From the NCBI RefSeq assembly GCF_900112445.1, contig NZ_FOYY01000003.1:1251960-1315959 (forward strand): a stretch of 64,000 nucleotides of DNA. The letters are read 5' to 3'. The stretch is from Thiomicrospira sp. ALE5 (GTDB lineage Bacteria > Pseudomonadota > Gammaproteobacteria > Thiomicrospirales > Thiomicrospiraceae). Below, piece after piece: positions 24,585-33,008 of the stretch (position 1 is its first letter; each line of letters begins with the position of its first letter). The position numbers and the translations under genes were made by a program. Under the pieces are notes generated by a model. The model had not been told where the DNA came from, searched no databases, and saw only the letters and a program-made list of their open reading frames with translations.

Positions 24585-25427
24585 CTATTGCCGCACTAAA
24601 CGCGGCATCACCGCTTCACTTTGAAAGTTACTACGAAACGGATTAATATCCAAGCCGCCACGACGGACATAACGTGCGTAGACTGTTAAGGCATCTGGCT
24701 GGCACTGACGTTGAATGTCACAAAACATCCGCTCCACACATTGCTCATGAAACTCATTATGATCGCGAAACGAAATAATGTAGCGTAACAAGCCCGCACG
24801 ATCGATCTTTGGACCGCGATATCGAATCACTACCGTACCCCAATCAGGCTGACCGGTGACCAAGCAATTGGATTTTAGCAAATGGCTGTAAAAAGCTTCT
24901 TCAGCATATTGATTCCCAGCATGCAAAAAATCAGGATTGACTTGGTAGGTGTCGATGTCCAAATCCTGAAAATCTAAACACTCCGCCCGATCAATATCAG
25001 ACACCAAGCAGGGCTCTTGATTAAGGCTAGATAAATGCACCTTGATCTTGCCACCGGCCGCCGCCGATAAATCCTGCTCCATAATACGGGCCACCGCAGC
25101 TTGACTATCAAAACGACTGGCATTAAACGAGTTAAGGTATAACTTGAACGACTTGGATTCAATAATATTCGGAGTATCAGCACGTAAAGTAAACTGGCCT
25201 ATAGCGACCATCGGCTTCCCTTTTGGGTTAAGCCAAGAAATTTCGTAAGCATTCCACACGTCAACACCGGTAAAGGGCAGCTTTTGGGCGCTAATATGCA
25301 GCTCATCACGCTTAGTTTGACGCGGAATAGGAAACAATAAACCGGCATCATAGTGCTGCGGATAAGCCGTTGCTTTACCCAACTGACTCGCGGCCACATC
25401 CCCTACTAATCCATTCGCATCACTCAT
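24585..25427 (-). CDS. queF: NADPH-dependent 7-cyano-7-deazaguanine reductase (long type)
   Basis: QueF reduces preQ0 to preQ1 in queuosine synthesis. At 280 residues it is the long, two-module type found in gammaproteobacteria. The substrate Cys is in SNCLVTGQPDWGT; the NADPH-binding ESKSFKLYLNSFN segment sits near residue 93, and SFRDHNEFHEQCVERMF is the matching C-terminal motif. It has no partner genes nearby. Confidence 0.95.
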   Translation of the reverse strand: MSDANGLVGDVAASQLGKATAYPQHYDAGLLFPIPRQTKRDELHISAQKLPFTGVDVWNAYEISWLNPKGKPMVAIGQFTLRADTPNIIESKSFKLYLNSFNASRFDSQAAVARIMEQDLSAAAGGKIKVHLSSLNQEPCLVSDIDRAECLDFQDLDIDTYQVNPDFLHAGNQYAEEAFYSHLLKSNCLVTGQPDWGTVVIRYRGPKIDRAGLLRYIISFRDHNEFHEQCVERMFCDIQRQCQPDALTVYARYVRRGGLDINPFRSNFQSEAVMPRLVRQ

Positions 25428-25513
25428 AGCTTGCGCTCCATAATAAAACTGTCATTATTTTACCATTTCAGATTGCGTAAGATAACGCGGTTTAGGTACA
25501 AAGGATTTTATTC

Positions 25514-25711
25514 ATGTTAGCGACATTGTTTTTAGGCATTTTAGTCACATTCGGCAGCCTAGCGGCGCTGTGGATTGGCTTTATTCAAGCGCGGAAATAT
25601 CCAAGGTTTGAAAAACTCAATAGCCGCAAAGCCAATCAACGCATGGTGCAGTTGACCATGTTGTTCTATGCGCTTGGGCTCGTGTTCACGATTTGGTTAA
25701 TGCTGCGGTAA
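25514..25711 (+). CDS. Small two-helix membrane protein (65 aa)
   Basis: Two hydrophobic helices (residues 3-25 and about 46-64) are joined by a basic loop (ARKYPRFEKLNSRKANQR). AAGGA lies at good spacing before the ATG. I do not recognise the family. Its last codons and following bases (25682-25724) are repeated about 1.1 kb downstream on the other side of the Rpn gene, so this gene borders a rearranged patch. Confidence 0.7.
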   Translation: MLATLFLGILVTFGSLAALWIGFIQARKYPRFEKLNSRKANQRMVQLTMLFYALGLVFTIWLMLR

Positions 25712-25724
25712 TGATTGATAACAC
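25682..25724 (+). repeat. Short direct repeat, left copy (tail of small membrane gene)
   Basis: These 43 bases, ending past the stop of the 65-residue gene, recur at 26826-26867 with three substitutions and one gap over the shared core CGATTTGGTTAATGCTGCG. The two copies flank the Rpn-family gene in the same orientation. Confidence 0.8.
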
Positions 25725-25756
25725 CATGCAAAAAGCAAATTTGAAACCTTCTAAAA

Positions 25757-25777
25757 CAAAACTCCCCTGAATTGGGG
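25757..25777 (-). terminator. Probable terminator of the Rpn-family gene
   Basis: On the minus strand CCCC-AATTCA-GGGG is followed by AGTTTTGTTTT. It sits inside a wider inverted repeat (AGCAAATT at 25734 and AATTTGCT at 25779), so the transcript could form a nested structure. It lies about 37 bases after the gene's stop. Confidence 0.6.
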
Positions 25778-25813
25778 CAATTTGCTTGTTATAGGTAAGA
25801 AATGTTAAGCCGG

Positions 25814-26755
25814 TTATGTATTCGGTTTGTCGTGTTGTTTTAGATAATCCATTAAGTCTTTTACCGACACGCTCGCTTCTTCAGCGGCCTCTTTTACTGA
25901 AAGGTTAAAACGACGGACCATTTTTAAAGCCATTTCAAGTTTACCTTCTAGTTTACCCTCAAGCTTGCCTTCGAGCTTACCTTCCTGCATCGCTAAACGC
26001 TGTATCGTATTCATGTAGGCCATTTGCTGTTCCTCCTCAATCTGGTGAACGACATCCTTAAATTCATATTCCAAATTATGCGGCAACCCAATCATCCAGT
26101 CAATTAAATCAAACAACACCAATATTTGCTTTTTGCCATAACCGCGTTGATAAAGCAGACGGACTAATTGGGTTTTAGAATGCAACCGCTCCCTAGAGTC
26201 TTTAATTAACTTGGCATCGAGTTGTGCAACGACGATCAAGCCGAACACATTATCACCGCTTAACAAAGTTTCACGTTGTGGTTGCAAGTCGAGTAGCTTA
26301 ACCATCGGAAACCTCATGGTGAGTTCGAAGCCCAGTTGTGCGTAATAATAGGTGTCGGGTTTAAAGGTTCTACTGGTGTCACTTAAAATCGCCAAACTGA
26401 TCACATCCTTTCTGTAGCGGTTGCGAATCAGGCTATTGTAATGAAACATTCGTTGGGCAAATGCGGCTTCAGGCTCACCCTGTACTTCAATATGAATCAA
26501 CAGCCAAGCCTCTTCGCCACTAAGTAATTTGACCTTAATCAGCTTGTCTGCATAGGTGCGACCCCGCTCTGCTTTAGCAAGAATTTTCTGCAACTCTTTA
26601 TCTAAAAACGTAAAAGGCTGCGTCCAATCTATTGCTTGGTAAACCTCTAAAAACAATAAGTGCATCGCCTCTTTAAAGTAATGCTCAAGCGCTTCTTTCC
26701 AAGGACTGTCATGATCTTGCTTTTCGGGGTTGGAATGAATAACGCGTTTACTCAT
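25814..26755 (-). CDS. Rpn-family recombination-promoting nuclease / PD-(D/E)XK transposase-like protein
   Basis: A 313-residue protein of the Rpn/transposase_31-like group. The predicted nuclease core is ADKLIKVKLLSGEEAWLLIHIEVQGE (about residues 70-95), with the pattern D...IEVQ typical of PD-(D/E)XK enzymes in this family, followed by RMFHYNSLIRNRYRKD. The C-terminus carries four tandem EGKL units and ends in a helix-turn-helix-like VKEAAEEASVSVKDLMDYL. Rpn proteins promote RecA-independent recombination and often occur in many genomic copies. The gene is flanked by a short direct repeat and by a decayed toxin-antitoxin pair. Confidence 0.85.
   Translation of the reverse strand: MSKRVIHSNPEKQDHDSPWKEALEHYFKEAMHLLFLEVYQAIDWTQPFTFLDKELQKILAKAERGRTYADKLIKVKLLSGEEAWLLIHIEVQGEPEAAFAQRMFHYNSLIRNRYRKDVISLAILSDTSRTFKPDTYYYAQLGFELTMRFPMVKLLDLQPQRETLLSGDNVFGLIVVAQLDAKLIKDSRERLHSKTQLVRLLYQRGYGKKQILVLFDLIDWMIGLPHNLEYEFKDVVHQIEEEQQMAYMNTIQRLAMQEGKLEGKLEGKLEGKLEMALKMVRRFNLSVKEAAEEASVSVKDLMDYLKQHDKPNT
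25937..25984 (-). repeat. Four tandem 12-bp units encoding EGKL
   Basis: Four adjacent 12-base units of the form GARGGYAARCTN encode (EGKL)x4 within the Rpn-family gene. Such length-variable EGKxEG tracts are typical of this family; unit number can change by slippage without breaking the frame because each unit is four codons. Confidence 0.9.
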
Positions 26756-26762
26756 AACGACA

Positions 26763-26781
26763 TCCTATTAAATAAAAATAG
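26763..26781 (-). promoter_or_regulatory. Hairpin over the ribosome site of the Rpn-family gene
   Basis: On the minus strand CCTATT-TTTATTT-AATAGG is a perfect 6-bp stem with a 7-base loop. The 3' arm overlaps the likely ribosome site (TAGGAT) eight bases before the ATG, so the structure could limit translation. The stem is AU-rich and may be weak. Confidence 0.4.
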
Positions 26782-26825
26782 GCATTATTGTAACTGTTTT
26801 CAACACAAAAAAATCGAGCGCGGGG

Positions 26826-26867
26826 CGTGTTTACGATTTGGTTAATGCTGCGATAATGACTGATGAT
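26826..26867 (+). repeat. Short direct repeat, right copy
   Basis: Copy of 25682-25724. It would encode the same last residues (TIWLMLR) but has no upstream reading frame. Directly before it, AAAAAAATCGAGCGCGGGG resembles the first part of the terminator at 30113-30136, where it continues to a full hairpin; here it is cut off at the repeat boundary. Confidence 0.75.
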
Positions 26868-26949
26868 GGAAGAGGCAAAAAGGGAACAACTTAGGCGGTG
26901 TGTATCAATATAGTTTGTTCAATTTACAATTATCCCCAATCCTGACATA

Positions 26950-27228
26950 GTGTTACGTAATAACGTACGTCATAAAGGAGACATCACGTCAACACTCAAT
27001 AGCACCCAAGCGCGTGCAAATTTTTATGGCTTACTCGCTCAAGTTAATGAATCACATGAACCGATCACGATTACCGGTAAAAAAGGCAACGCCGTATTAA
27101 TTGCTGAAGAAAACTGGCAAGCCATTAATGAAACCCTGTATTTACTGTCGATCCGAGGTTTACGCGAATCGGTTGTCAAGGGGTTGAATACCCCGCTAGA
27201 TGAATGCAGCACCGAGTTAAACTGGTAA
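26950..27228 (+). pseudogene. YefM/Phd-family antitoxin, start codon apparently lost (ACG)
   Basis: The reading frame encodes a YefM/Phd-type antitoxin: STLNSTQARANFYGLLAQVN, then PITITGKKGNAVLIAEENWQAINETLYLLS. The family usually starts at about the position of ACG at 26986, and this ACG has AAAGGAG at ideal spacing, as if ATG had mutated to ACG. The only upstream in-frame start is a GTG at 26950, which would place the ribosome site inside the gene. The paired toxin gene is truncated, so loss of expression would be tolerated. Translation from ACG at low level is possible, so it may not be fully dead. Confidence 0.65.
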
Positions 27229-27232
27229 CCTT

Positions 27233-27388
27233 ATGGCTTGGCAACGGGTCTATACCAAACAAGCACAAAAAGATGCCAAAAAACTGGCCGGCAGCGGTTT
27301 AAAAAAACAAGCCATTCATCGCCTTGGCGCAGTAATTCATTATTCAGGCAAAACATACTGTAAAAGCTCGAGCCAGTTGCAGCGATAG
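27233..27388 (+). pseudogene. Truncated YoeB/Txe-family toxin gene
   Basis: An ATG five bases after the antitoxin frame opens a 51-codon frame that begins AWQRVYTKQAQKDAKKLAGS, the typical N-terminus of YoeB/Txe ribosome-dependent mRNA interferases (about 85-90 residues). After LGAVIHYSGK the sequence no longer follows the family; the C-terminal catalytic part, including the usual LxGxxSRRIxxxHRLVY region, is missing. It is therefore a toxin remnant. Confidence 0.75.
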
Positions 27389-27413
27389 CGAATTTACACT
27401 TACGTCTTGCAGG

Positions 27414-27917
27414 TTACCACGCGCGCTTCACTGCTTCTTGATATTGTGCTGGGGTGAGCAGGTCTTTAATCTGATTAAAAACCCGAATATCTTCTTCGGC
27501 TAGGCGGCGCTTCATGGCTTGCAGTTCGTCTAATCGGCTGGCTAATTGCTCTGGGGTTTGGCCGTTTTGCACAAAGTCCTCGACAATTTTGGTTTCAAAA
27601 GCCTTGATTTCATCACGCATGGGCAACACATTTTTCGGCACATAATCGGTGACCTGTTTAAGCTGCTTGCGTTGCTCAGGGCTCAAGGCTAAATCACCTT
27701 CCAGCGCCATAATAAAACGCGGCATACTGCGTGGGCGCAATTCATACGAAATCAATGAATAGCTGTTTTTGCACAAGCCATTTGCCTGTGCCACCCCTTG
27801 CGTAGGCGTTTGAGCCTGAACAGCGGAAAATGCCAGCATACCGGCGATCACCAGGCCTGGTATAGATTGAAAAAACGAGGATGAATTTAAGGGTTGATGA
27901 TTCATAGTATTGTCCAT
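27414..27917 (-). CDS. Spy/CpxP-like periplasmic protein with LTxxQ motifs
   Basis: A 167-residue protein with a signal peptide (hydrophobic LVIAGMLAFSAVQA, cleavage near residue 35). The mature part is helical and has two LTxxQ-type motifs (LSPEQRKQL and LTPAQYQEA), the mark of the Spy/CpxP periplasmic chaperone group. Its start is uncertain (ATG at 27917 or 27905), with no clear ribosome site. It lies immediately after a terminator that follows the TonB receptor, so read-through may supply some expression. Confidence 0.8.
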   Translation of the reverse strand: MDNTMNHQPLNSSSFFQSIPGLVIAGMLAFSAVQAQTPTQGVAQANGLCKNSYSLISYELRPRSMPRFIMALEGDLALSPEQRKQLKQVTDYVPKNVLPMRDEIKAFETKIVEDFVQNGQTPEQLASRLDELQAMKRRLAEEDIRVFNQIKDLLTPAQYQEAVKRAW

Positions 27918-27918
27918 A

Positions 27919-27956
27919 AATAAAAGCCGAAGTACCTACTCTAGTAACCTCGGCTT
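27919..27956 (-). terminator. Terminator after the TonB-dependent receptor
   Basis: On the minus strand AAGCCGAGGT and ACTTCGGCTT pair over 10 bp with one G-T pair, followed by TTATTT. It lies 17 bases after the receptor stop and runs into the start of the Spy-like gene. Confidence 0.75.
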
Positions 27957-27972
27957 GACGTCATAAATTTAA

Positions 27973-29973
27973 TTAAAAGTCGTAACGAACAGATACGCGG
28001 AAATCTCTACCCGGTTCTTCCGTTGCAAAACCATCCTGCTCAAGCGTGTTGTGGTTAATGTATTTCTCATCAAGCAGGTTATTCACTGCAAAACTGAATG
28101 ATAAATTACGCGCGGCTTCCCACTTCGCTTGAACATCATGCAACACATAACCGGGACGCTTCATTCTACCATCAGGCACCTTGTTAAGTGCTTCAACAGA
28201 CGTTAGGGTGTAACCCAGTGACAAATCATTGCTCACTTTAAAAGTGTTATCCCAAATCAATGTGTCGCTTGTTGGCGCACCGGTTCTGGCTGCGAAATGC
28301 ATCTGCTCAGGTAGATTAGAAATATCCGTATGAGTATAGGATAGGCGTGAGTCTAGACGCGCACTTTTCCAACCGGCTTTGAGTGTGTAGCCCTGAACCT
28401 CATAGGTTTTGTCGTAATTATAAATACGATCAACCTGTCGTCCACCCATTCCGCCACCTCCGGCTTTGTGACGATATAAAATCATGTCATCGATTTCAGT
28501 TTGGAACAGGGTTAAATCGGTATGCCACGCACCTCCCATAAATTGGCTATGGCGTTGGTCATAACGTAAACCCAGTTCATAATGGCGCGCCGTTTCTGCC
28601 TTGGCGCTTATATCTGCGCCCTCTTCTACAGCACGTGCAAAATGAATCGGAATATTGCCATAACCTCTTGCAGATTCACCATAACCTGCATAGCTTCTGA
28701 TTTCATCAGTCCAAGCATAGCTAAGGCTTGCATTCAGTGAGGTTTCTGATCCTTTAACTGTTTTGCCAATATAACGTGAACTATAGTCATCAACACGCAA
28801 ACCATAAGACAATAACCAGGCATCATGTGTCATACGGTTTTGTGCAAACAAACCCAGGTTTTGATAATGAATAACCTTTGAATTTGAACGCTGCCAACCG
28901 GATGTGGCATTAGTAAATGCCCCGCCCACCTCATCATAATAGTCCGCACCGGCAGTCAGTTTATTTTCAAAACCCAGTGCACTAAACGCCCAAGTATTAG
29001 CAAGCTTACCGCCTTGAATACCACTAGTGAATCGATTTCCACCGCCAGCCTTCCACTCAGTATCATTCACATAAAAATTAGTTTCTAAATCAATAGCATC
29101 AGAAACAGGATTCCAACGGTGATTTAAAGTTATAGTTTCTCTTGCTACCGTTTGATCAACCGGTGGCATTCTATTTCTTCCCTCCCATACGCCCGGGTGA
29201 TAAGGGTAATCACCGCGCTGTTGATAACTCAAACCTTCAGAAGTGTTTTTTTCATAACCCACTCGCAAAGTTTGATCACGCCAATCAAACAAACTTAACT
29301 TCACCAGAAAATTTCGATCTTCATAACCTGAATATGGGATTTTATCTCCGCCACCTATCCGCGTGTTTTCAGCGTCCGTTCCGCCGTAATACACCATGAC
29401 CCCAAAGCCATCGGTGGGCTCTGCATACACAGCAGTATTAAAAGTTTTGCTTTCTGCCGCTGAACCATAACCCGCTTTTACAAATGCACCTATAGCTTGA
29501 CCCGGTGCCAATAAATCCTGAGCGTCTACCGTTTCAAATCTAACCACACCGCCCAACGCACCCGGCCCGTCATCCGCTGCAACAAAACCAGGTTTAATTT
29601 CAACTCTTTTCAAAATCACAGGATCAATACCGGCAGCACCACCGCGATGATTATGTAGATTTTGTCCCTGCTGTGCGCCATCGACCGTCACCGATAGATT
29701 GCTTGATTCAACACCTCTTACATGTAAACGGCGCCCCTGTCTGTCACCGCCCCCCACAGTCACATCCGATTCACCTCGAAAAACATCTCTTAGTTCATTT
29801 GCTTGGGTACGCTCGATCCGCTCGAGGATGGCATCAGAATCTGTTAAGTCTTTTACTACACTTACCTGCGGCAAACTTTGAGAGACATTTTCCGATTCAG
29901 CAGCATTAACAAAATTAGAAAACGAGCCTGCCATCAATAGACCAGCGGTAATGGGTGATAATTTAAAGCGCAT
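27973..29973 (-). CDS. TonB-dependent outer-membrane receptor
   Basis: A 666-residue outer-membrane receptor. A signal peptide ends near FVNAAES, then a plug domain (RLHVRGVESSNLSVTVDGAQ, ALGGVVRFETVDA) and a 22-stranded barrel ending in ...FRVSVRYDF with the C-terminal Phe needed for BamA insertion. The substrate is probably a siderophore or haem, judged from the ferritin, hemP and second receptor nearby. I use the ATG at 29973 (GGAG upstream). The TonB box cannot be identified with confidence. Confidence 0.9.
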   Translation of the reverse strand: MRFKLSPITAGLLMAGSFSNFVNAAESENVSQSLPQVSVVKDLTDSDAILERIERTQANELRDVFRGESDVTVGGGDRQGRRLHVRGVESSNLSVTVDGAQQGQNLHNHRGGAAGIDPVILKRVEIKPGFVAADDGPGALGGVVRFETVDAQDLLAPGQAIGAFVKAGYGSAAESKTFNTAVYAEPTDGFGVMVYYGGTDAENTRIGGGDKIPYSGYEDRNFLVKLSLFDWRDQTLRVGYEKNTSEGLSYQQRGDYPYHPGVWEGRNRMPPVDQTVARETITLNHRWNPVSDAIDLETNFYVNDTEWKAGGGNRFTSGIQGGKLANTWAFSALGFENKLTAGADYYDEVGGAFTNATSGWQRSNSKVIHYQNLGLFAQNRMTHDAWLLSYGLRVDDYSSRYIGKTVKGSETSLNASLSYAWTDEIRSYAGYGESARGYGNIPIHFARAVEEGADISAKAETARHYELGLRYDQRHSQFMGGAWHTDLTLFQTEIDDMILYRHKAGGGGMGGRQVDRIYNYDKTYEVQGYTLKAGWKSARLDSRLSYTHTDISNLPEQMHFAARTGAPTSDTLIWDNTFKVSNDLSLGYTLTSVEALNKVPDGRMKRPGYVLHDVQAKWEAARNLSFSFAVNNLLDEKYINHNTLEQDGFATEEPGRDFRVSVRYDF

Positions 29974-30081
29974 TGCACACAACTCCAATAGTGTTCTGAA
30001 TATTTTGCTGGCTATTCAAAAAGAAATTGGCAGGCTAGTAGGTTCATTAAGAATAGTTATTATAATTAATAAAAGACTAAA

Positions 30082-30096
30082 TGCAAATAATTATTA
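30082..30096. promoter_or_regulatory. Candidate Fur box upstream of the TonB receptor
   Basis: TGCAAATAATTATTA matches 12 of 14 fixed positions of the Fur 7-1-7 consensus (TGATAAT-N-ATTATCA). It lies 108 bases upstream of the receptor ATG in an AT-rich region; a weaker overlapping match lies at 30058-30072. A similar site is found upstream of hemP. AT-rich sequence makes chance matches more likely, so this is a proposal. Confidence 0.45.
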
Positions 30097-30112
30097 AAAC
30101 TAATACTTTTAC

Positions 30113-30136
30113 AAAAAAACCGAGCGCGGGGCTCGG
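30113..30136 (-). terminator. Terminator of the ferritin gene
   Basis: On the minus strand CCGAGC-CCCGC-GCTCGG is a perfect 6-bp GC-rich stem followed by seven T. It lies about 70 bases after the ferritin stop. Confidence 0.85.
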
Positions 30137-30206
30137 TCAAAGATCTTTAGCGGTCATGACTAAAGACGGAGGATACAACACAATGAAAAAGAAACACACC
30201 TGCAAA

Positions 30207-30719
30207 TTAGTGGCTATGGGTTGTCGCCAAACGCTGTAGGTATTGATTGATCAGATACATGGCTTCACCGGTTTCACCTTTGAAGGCCACCAATTTCACC
30301 TGATCCAAAATACCACGGAACAAGACTTCTTCTTCGCGCTGTTCCGCAATAAAAAATTGCAGCATATTAAAGGTGTTGAAATCTTTGAAATCCAACGCCA
30401 TTTCAGCCATCGCATTAATTAACGCGGTCACTTTAAGCTCATGCTCAAAGGCTTTGTTAATCACATCCACCAGGTTTTTAAACTCGGTCGGTGGCGCAGC
30501 CACTGCACCGACCGTGACCGGGGCATCACACTCGATTAAGTAATCAATAAACTTGTCACGATGCGAAAGCTCTTCCGGCACGTGTTGGCGGAAAAACGCC
30601 GCCGCACCTGACAGACCTTGTTCTTCACACCAGGCCGACATTTGCAGATACAGATTAGAGGCATACATCTCAGCCGTAATCTGCTCATTCAATTTTGCAA
30701 TCATTTCTGGTTTTAACAT
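30207..30719 (-). CDS. ftnA: Non-haem ferritin (FtnA-like)
   Basis: A 170-residue iron-storage ferritin. It starts MLKPEMIAKLNEQITAEMYA, as FtnA does, and shows the ferroxidase-site residues within PEELSHRDKF and AEQREEEVLF. Ferritins oxidise Fe2+ and store it as a mineral in a 24-subunit shell. The ATG at 30719 has GAAGGAG upstream; the longer in-frame extension lacks support. Its place between two TonB receptors suggests coordinated iron control. Confidence 0.93.
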   Translation of the reverse strand: MLKPEMIAKLNEQITAEMYASNLYLQMSAWCEEQGLSGAAAFFRQHVPEELSHRDKFIDYLIECDAPVTVGAVAAPPTEFKNLVDVINKAFEHELKVTALINAMAEMALDFKDFNTFNMLQFFIAEQREEEVLFRGILDQVKLVAFKGETGEAMYLINQYLQRLATTHSH

Positions 30720-30827
30720 AACGTTCTCCTTCATGAATAGGTATGGCAAAAAGCTCACTATTCATTATAGGTAAAAATAAGGTTGAGGGTCATCAAAGCG
30801 ACCCCCAAAATATGTAAACCTTGTGGT

Positions 30828-32921
30828 TTAAAACTTGTAACGCGCACCTAACTCAAATGAACGCGATGGACCGGCATAAATACCTTGACGTAGGCCAGCG
30901 ATATAACGCTCGTCGGTTAGGTTTTTGACTGCGCCAAACACGCTCAACTGTTTGTTAACCGTATAGTAAGCATTTAAGTCCATGGTGGTATAAGCATCCA
31001 ATTTACCGCCCCAGATTCCTTCTATTCCTGTAGTGCCAGAACCACCAATTTCTTCTTGGTTATCACTGCTACCATACTGTTCACCGGTATGATGCACTGC
31101 TAACTCTGTTCTTAAACCACCGGTTTTATAACCCAGAATCAAATTAGCCATAATTTCTGGTGAATAACTAATGCGGTTACCTTTGTCGTCGCCCGCTTCA
31201 AATTTTGAAGTTGGAATATAGGTTAAATTGGTATCTATGCTAAACCCACCATCAAGCTTGATTCCAAATGCCGCTTCTAAACCTTGGTGAAGTGTTTTAC
31301 CTGCATTTTCCTTATCCAGTGCAGGATCAGAGTTGCCGTCTACAACCTGATTAGAAAAGTCCATTTGGAACGCGGTTAACTCATAATACATTTGATTATT
31401 GGCACCACGTACACCCACTTCAATATTGGTTGAACGCTCGGCTTCTAGTTTCTGATCTACATCACCTGTTAAAGACGTACCGTTTTCAGCAGGTGAGAAG
31501 GCTTGATACACACCACCATACACTTGCACCATCGGATTTAACTGATAAGTTGCCCCTACACCCGGTAACACTTCCGTATTGGAGGTTGACGTTGTTTTGT
31601 TATTGTCCGTTAACACAACCCGTTTTTGCTGATAACTTTCAACACGTAAACCGGGGGTTACCGCAAGCTTGTCATTAATTATAAATTTATTTTGACCATA
31701 AACAGCATAGCTATTCGCTGAATCTTGACGATGACGATCATTATTACCGGTTCTATCTTGACTACGGGTGGCACGAATACGCGTGTCGTTAGATTCTTCG
31801 GTAAATACGCGTAAACCAAATTCACTTTCGTTCTGCATACCAAACGCGTTGTAGTCTAGGTTTAACCGGGTATCCAAACCAATGCGTTCGAAAGAACGGT
31901 TGTTACCGGTTACACTATTTGTGTATAACCAGCGACCGGCATTGGCTGAAGAAACAGATTCTTTTATATCTTTACCATCTGAGTCTTGGCCTACGACTTC
32001 TGTTTCTGCACTATAACGCCAATAATCACGGCTAACATCACTCCAATAAACAAGCGTACGTAACTTAGCATTATCATTCAACTGAATTTCGTGGTTAATA
32101 TCAAAGGCTTTACGTTCTTGCAAATACCAATCGTCCGGTGCCGGGTTATAGGTTTTGCCCGCTTTATAGTCATCCAGCAATAAACCGCGATACGAAATAT
32201 TAGCGTCATTGGCAGTATGTGAGAACTTGAAACCTAGCATTTGATTGTCACCAATCGCCATACCTGCCTTGATCATGATATCTTCCATTTCATAACCCTT
32301 GCCCATAAAGCCGTCACTTTGCGCTTTAGTAGCCACTATACCCGCAAAAGCGTCCCCTGAAGGCGAGCTCCCCCCCGCCTCTAACGTCACTTCTTTCATA
32401 TTATGAGAACCCACACGGCCTGATAGCGAAACACCATCATCTGGTGTTTTAGTTTTATAGTTAATCACACCGCCAATAGTGCTCGGACCATAACGTAATG
32501 ACGCCGCACCTTTAACGACTTCAATACTTTCCATTCGCTGAATGCGAGGGTTGTAATAACGACCATTACCAATAAATAAACCTGGCGCGACGGGGACACC
32601 ATCTTCAAGAATCAACGATTTCTGCTCCGCAGAACTTAAACCACGCATACCGATATTGGCAACAACCGCTGTTTCTTCTTCGCCTTTGATATTAATACCT
32701 GGCACACGACGCAAAGCATCTTCAGTAGATAAGGGTTGTTGTAACTGCAAATCTTCTTTAGTCACAATGGCTACCGAACCCGGTTGCTTAGTAACGGCAT
32801 CTTCACCTTGTCCTACCACATCAATACGCGGCAGTTGTTTAGTGTCGGCTAATACCGGTGCGGCCATCGCCGCGGCCATACTGATTACTAGGGTTTTTAG
32901 AGCGAGTTTTGGTGTAGACAT
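30828..32921 (-). CDS. TonB-dependent receptor (FecA/haem-receptor-like)
   Basis: A 697-residue outer-membrane receptor with a signal peptide ending at PVLADT, a possible TonB box (RIDVVGQ), plug domain (MRGLSSAEQKSLILEDGVPV, SLRYGPSTIGGVINYKTKTP) and a barrel ending ARYKF. The plug resembles FecA-type ferric citrate receptors. Because hemP and a Cys-rich small gene lie directly upstream in the same direction, haem or a ferric chelate is the likely substrate; sequence alone does not decide. Spacing to the Cys-rich gene is 87 bases. Confidence 0.9.
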   Translation of the reverse strand: MSTPKLALKTLVISMAAAMAAPVLADTKQLPRIDVVGQGEDAVTKQPGSVAIVTKEDLQLQQPLSTEDALRRVPGINIKGEEETAVVANIGMRGLSSAEQKSLILEDGVPVAPGLFIGNGRYYNPRIQRMESIEVVKGAASLRYGPSTIGGVINYKTKTPDDGVSLSGRVGSHNMKEVTLEAGGSSPSGDAFAGIVATKAQSDGFMGKGYEMEDIMIKAGMAIGDNQMLGFKFSHTANDANISYRGLLLDDYKAGKTYNPAPDDWYLQERKAFDINHEIQLNDNAKLRTLVYWSDVSRDYWRYSAETEVVGQDSDGKDIKESVSSANAGRWLYTNSVTGNNRSFERIGLDTRLNLDYNAFGMQNESEFGLRVFTEESNDTRIRATRSQDRTGNNDRHRQDSANSYAVYGQNKFIINDKLAVTPGLRVESYQQKRVVLTDNNKTTSTSNTEVLPGVGATYQLNPMVQVYGGVYQAFSPAENGTSLTGDVDQKLEAERSTNIEVGVRGANNQMYYELTAFQMDFSNQVVDGNSDPALDKENAGKTLHQGLEAAFGIKLDGGFSIDTNLTYIPTSKFEAGDDKGNRISYSPEIMANLILGYKTGGLRTELAVHHTGEQYGSSDNQEEIGGSGTTGIEGIWGGKLDAYTTMDLNAYYTVNKQLSVFGAVKNLTDERYIAGLRQGIYAGPSRSFELGARYKF

Positions 32922-33008
32922 AATAACTATCGTTCCTTTGTTATTGACCTGGCTTGCAATCGCTGGCGGGGGTCTCGTTCTTAGTTAGTTTTAAATGGTT
33001 GTTAAAGG

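Noticed and set aside
25928-25990. CRISPR-like or satellite repeat at the 12-bp units
   Set aside because: The units are back to back with no spacers and encode the EGKL tract typical of Rpn-family proteins.
30182-30238. Small rightward frame starting MKKKHTCKLV after a GGAGG
   Set aside because: It overlaps the end of ferritin in the opposite strand, is under 20 codons and has no promoter or family support.
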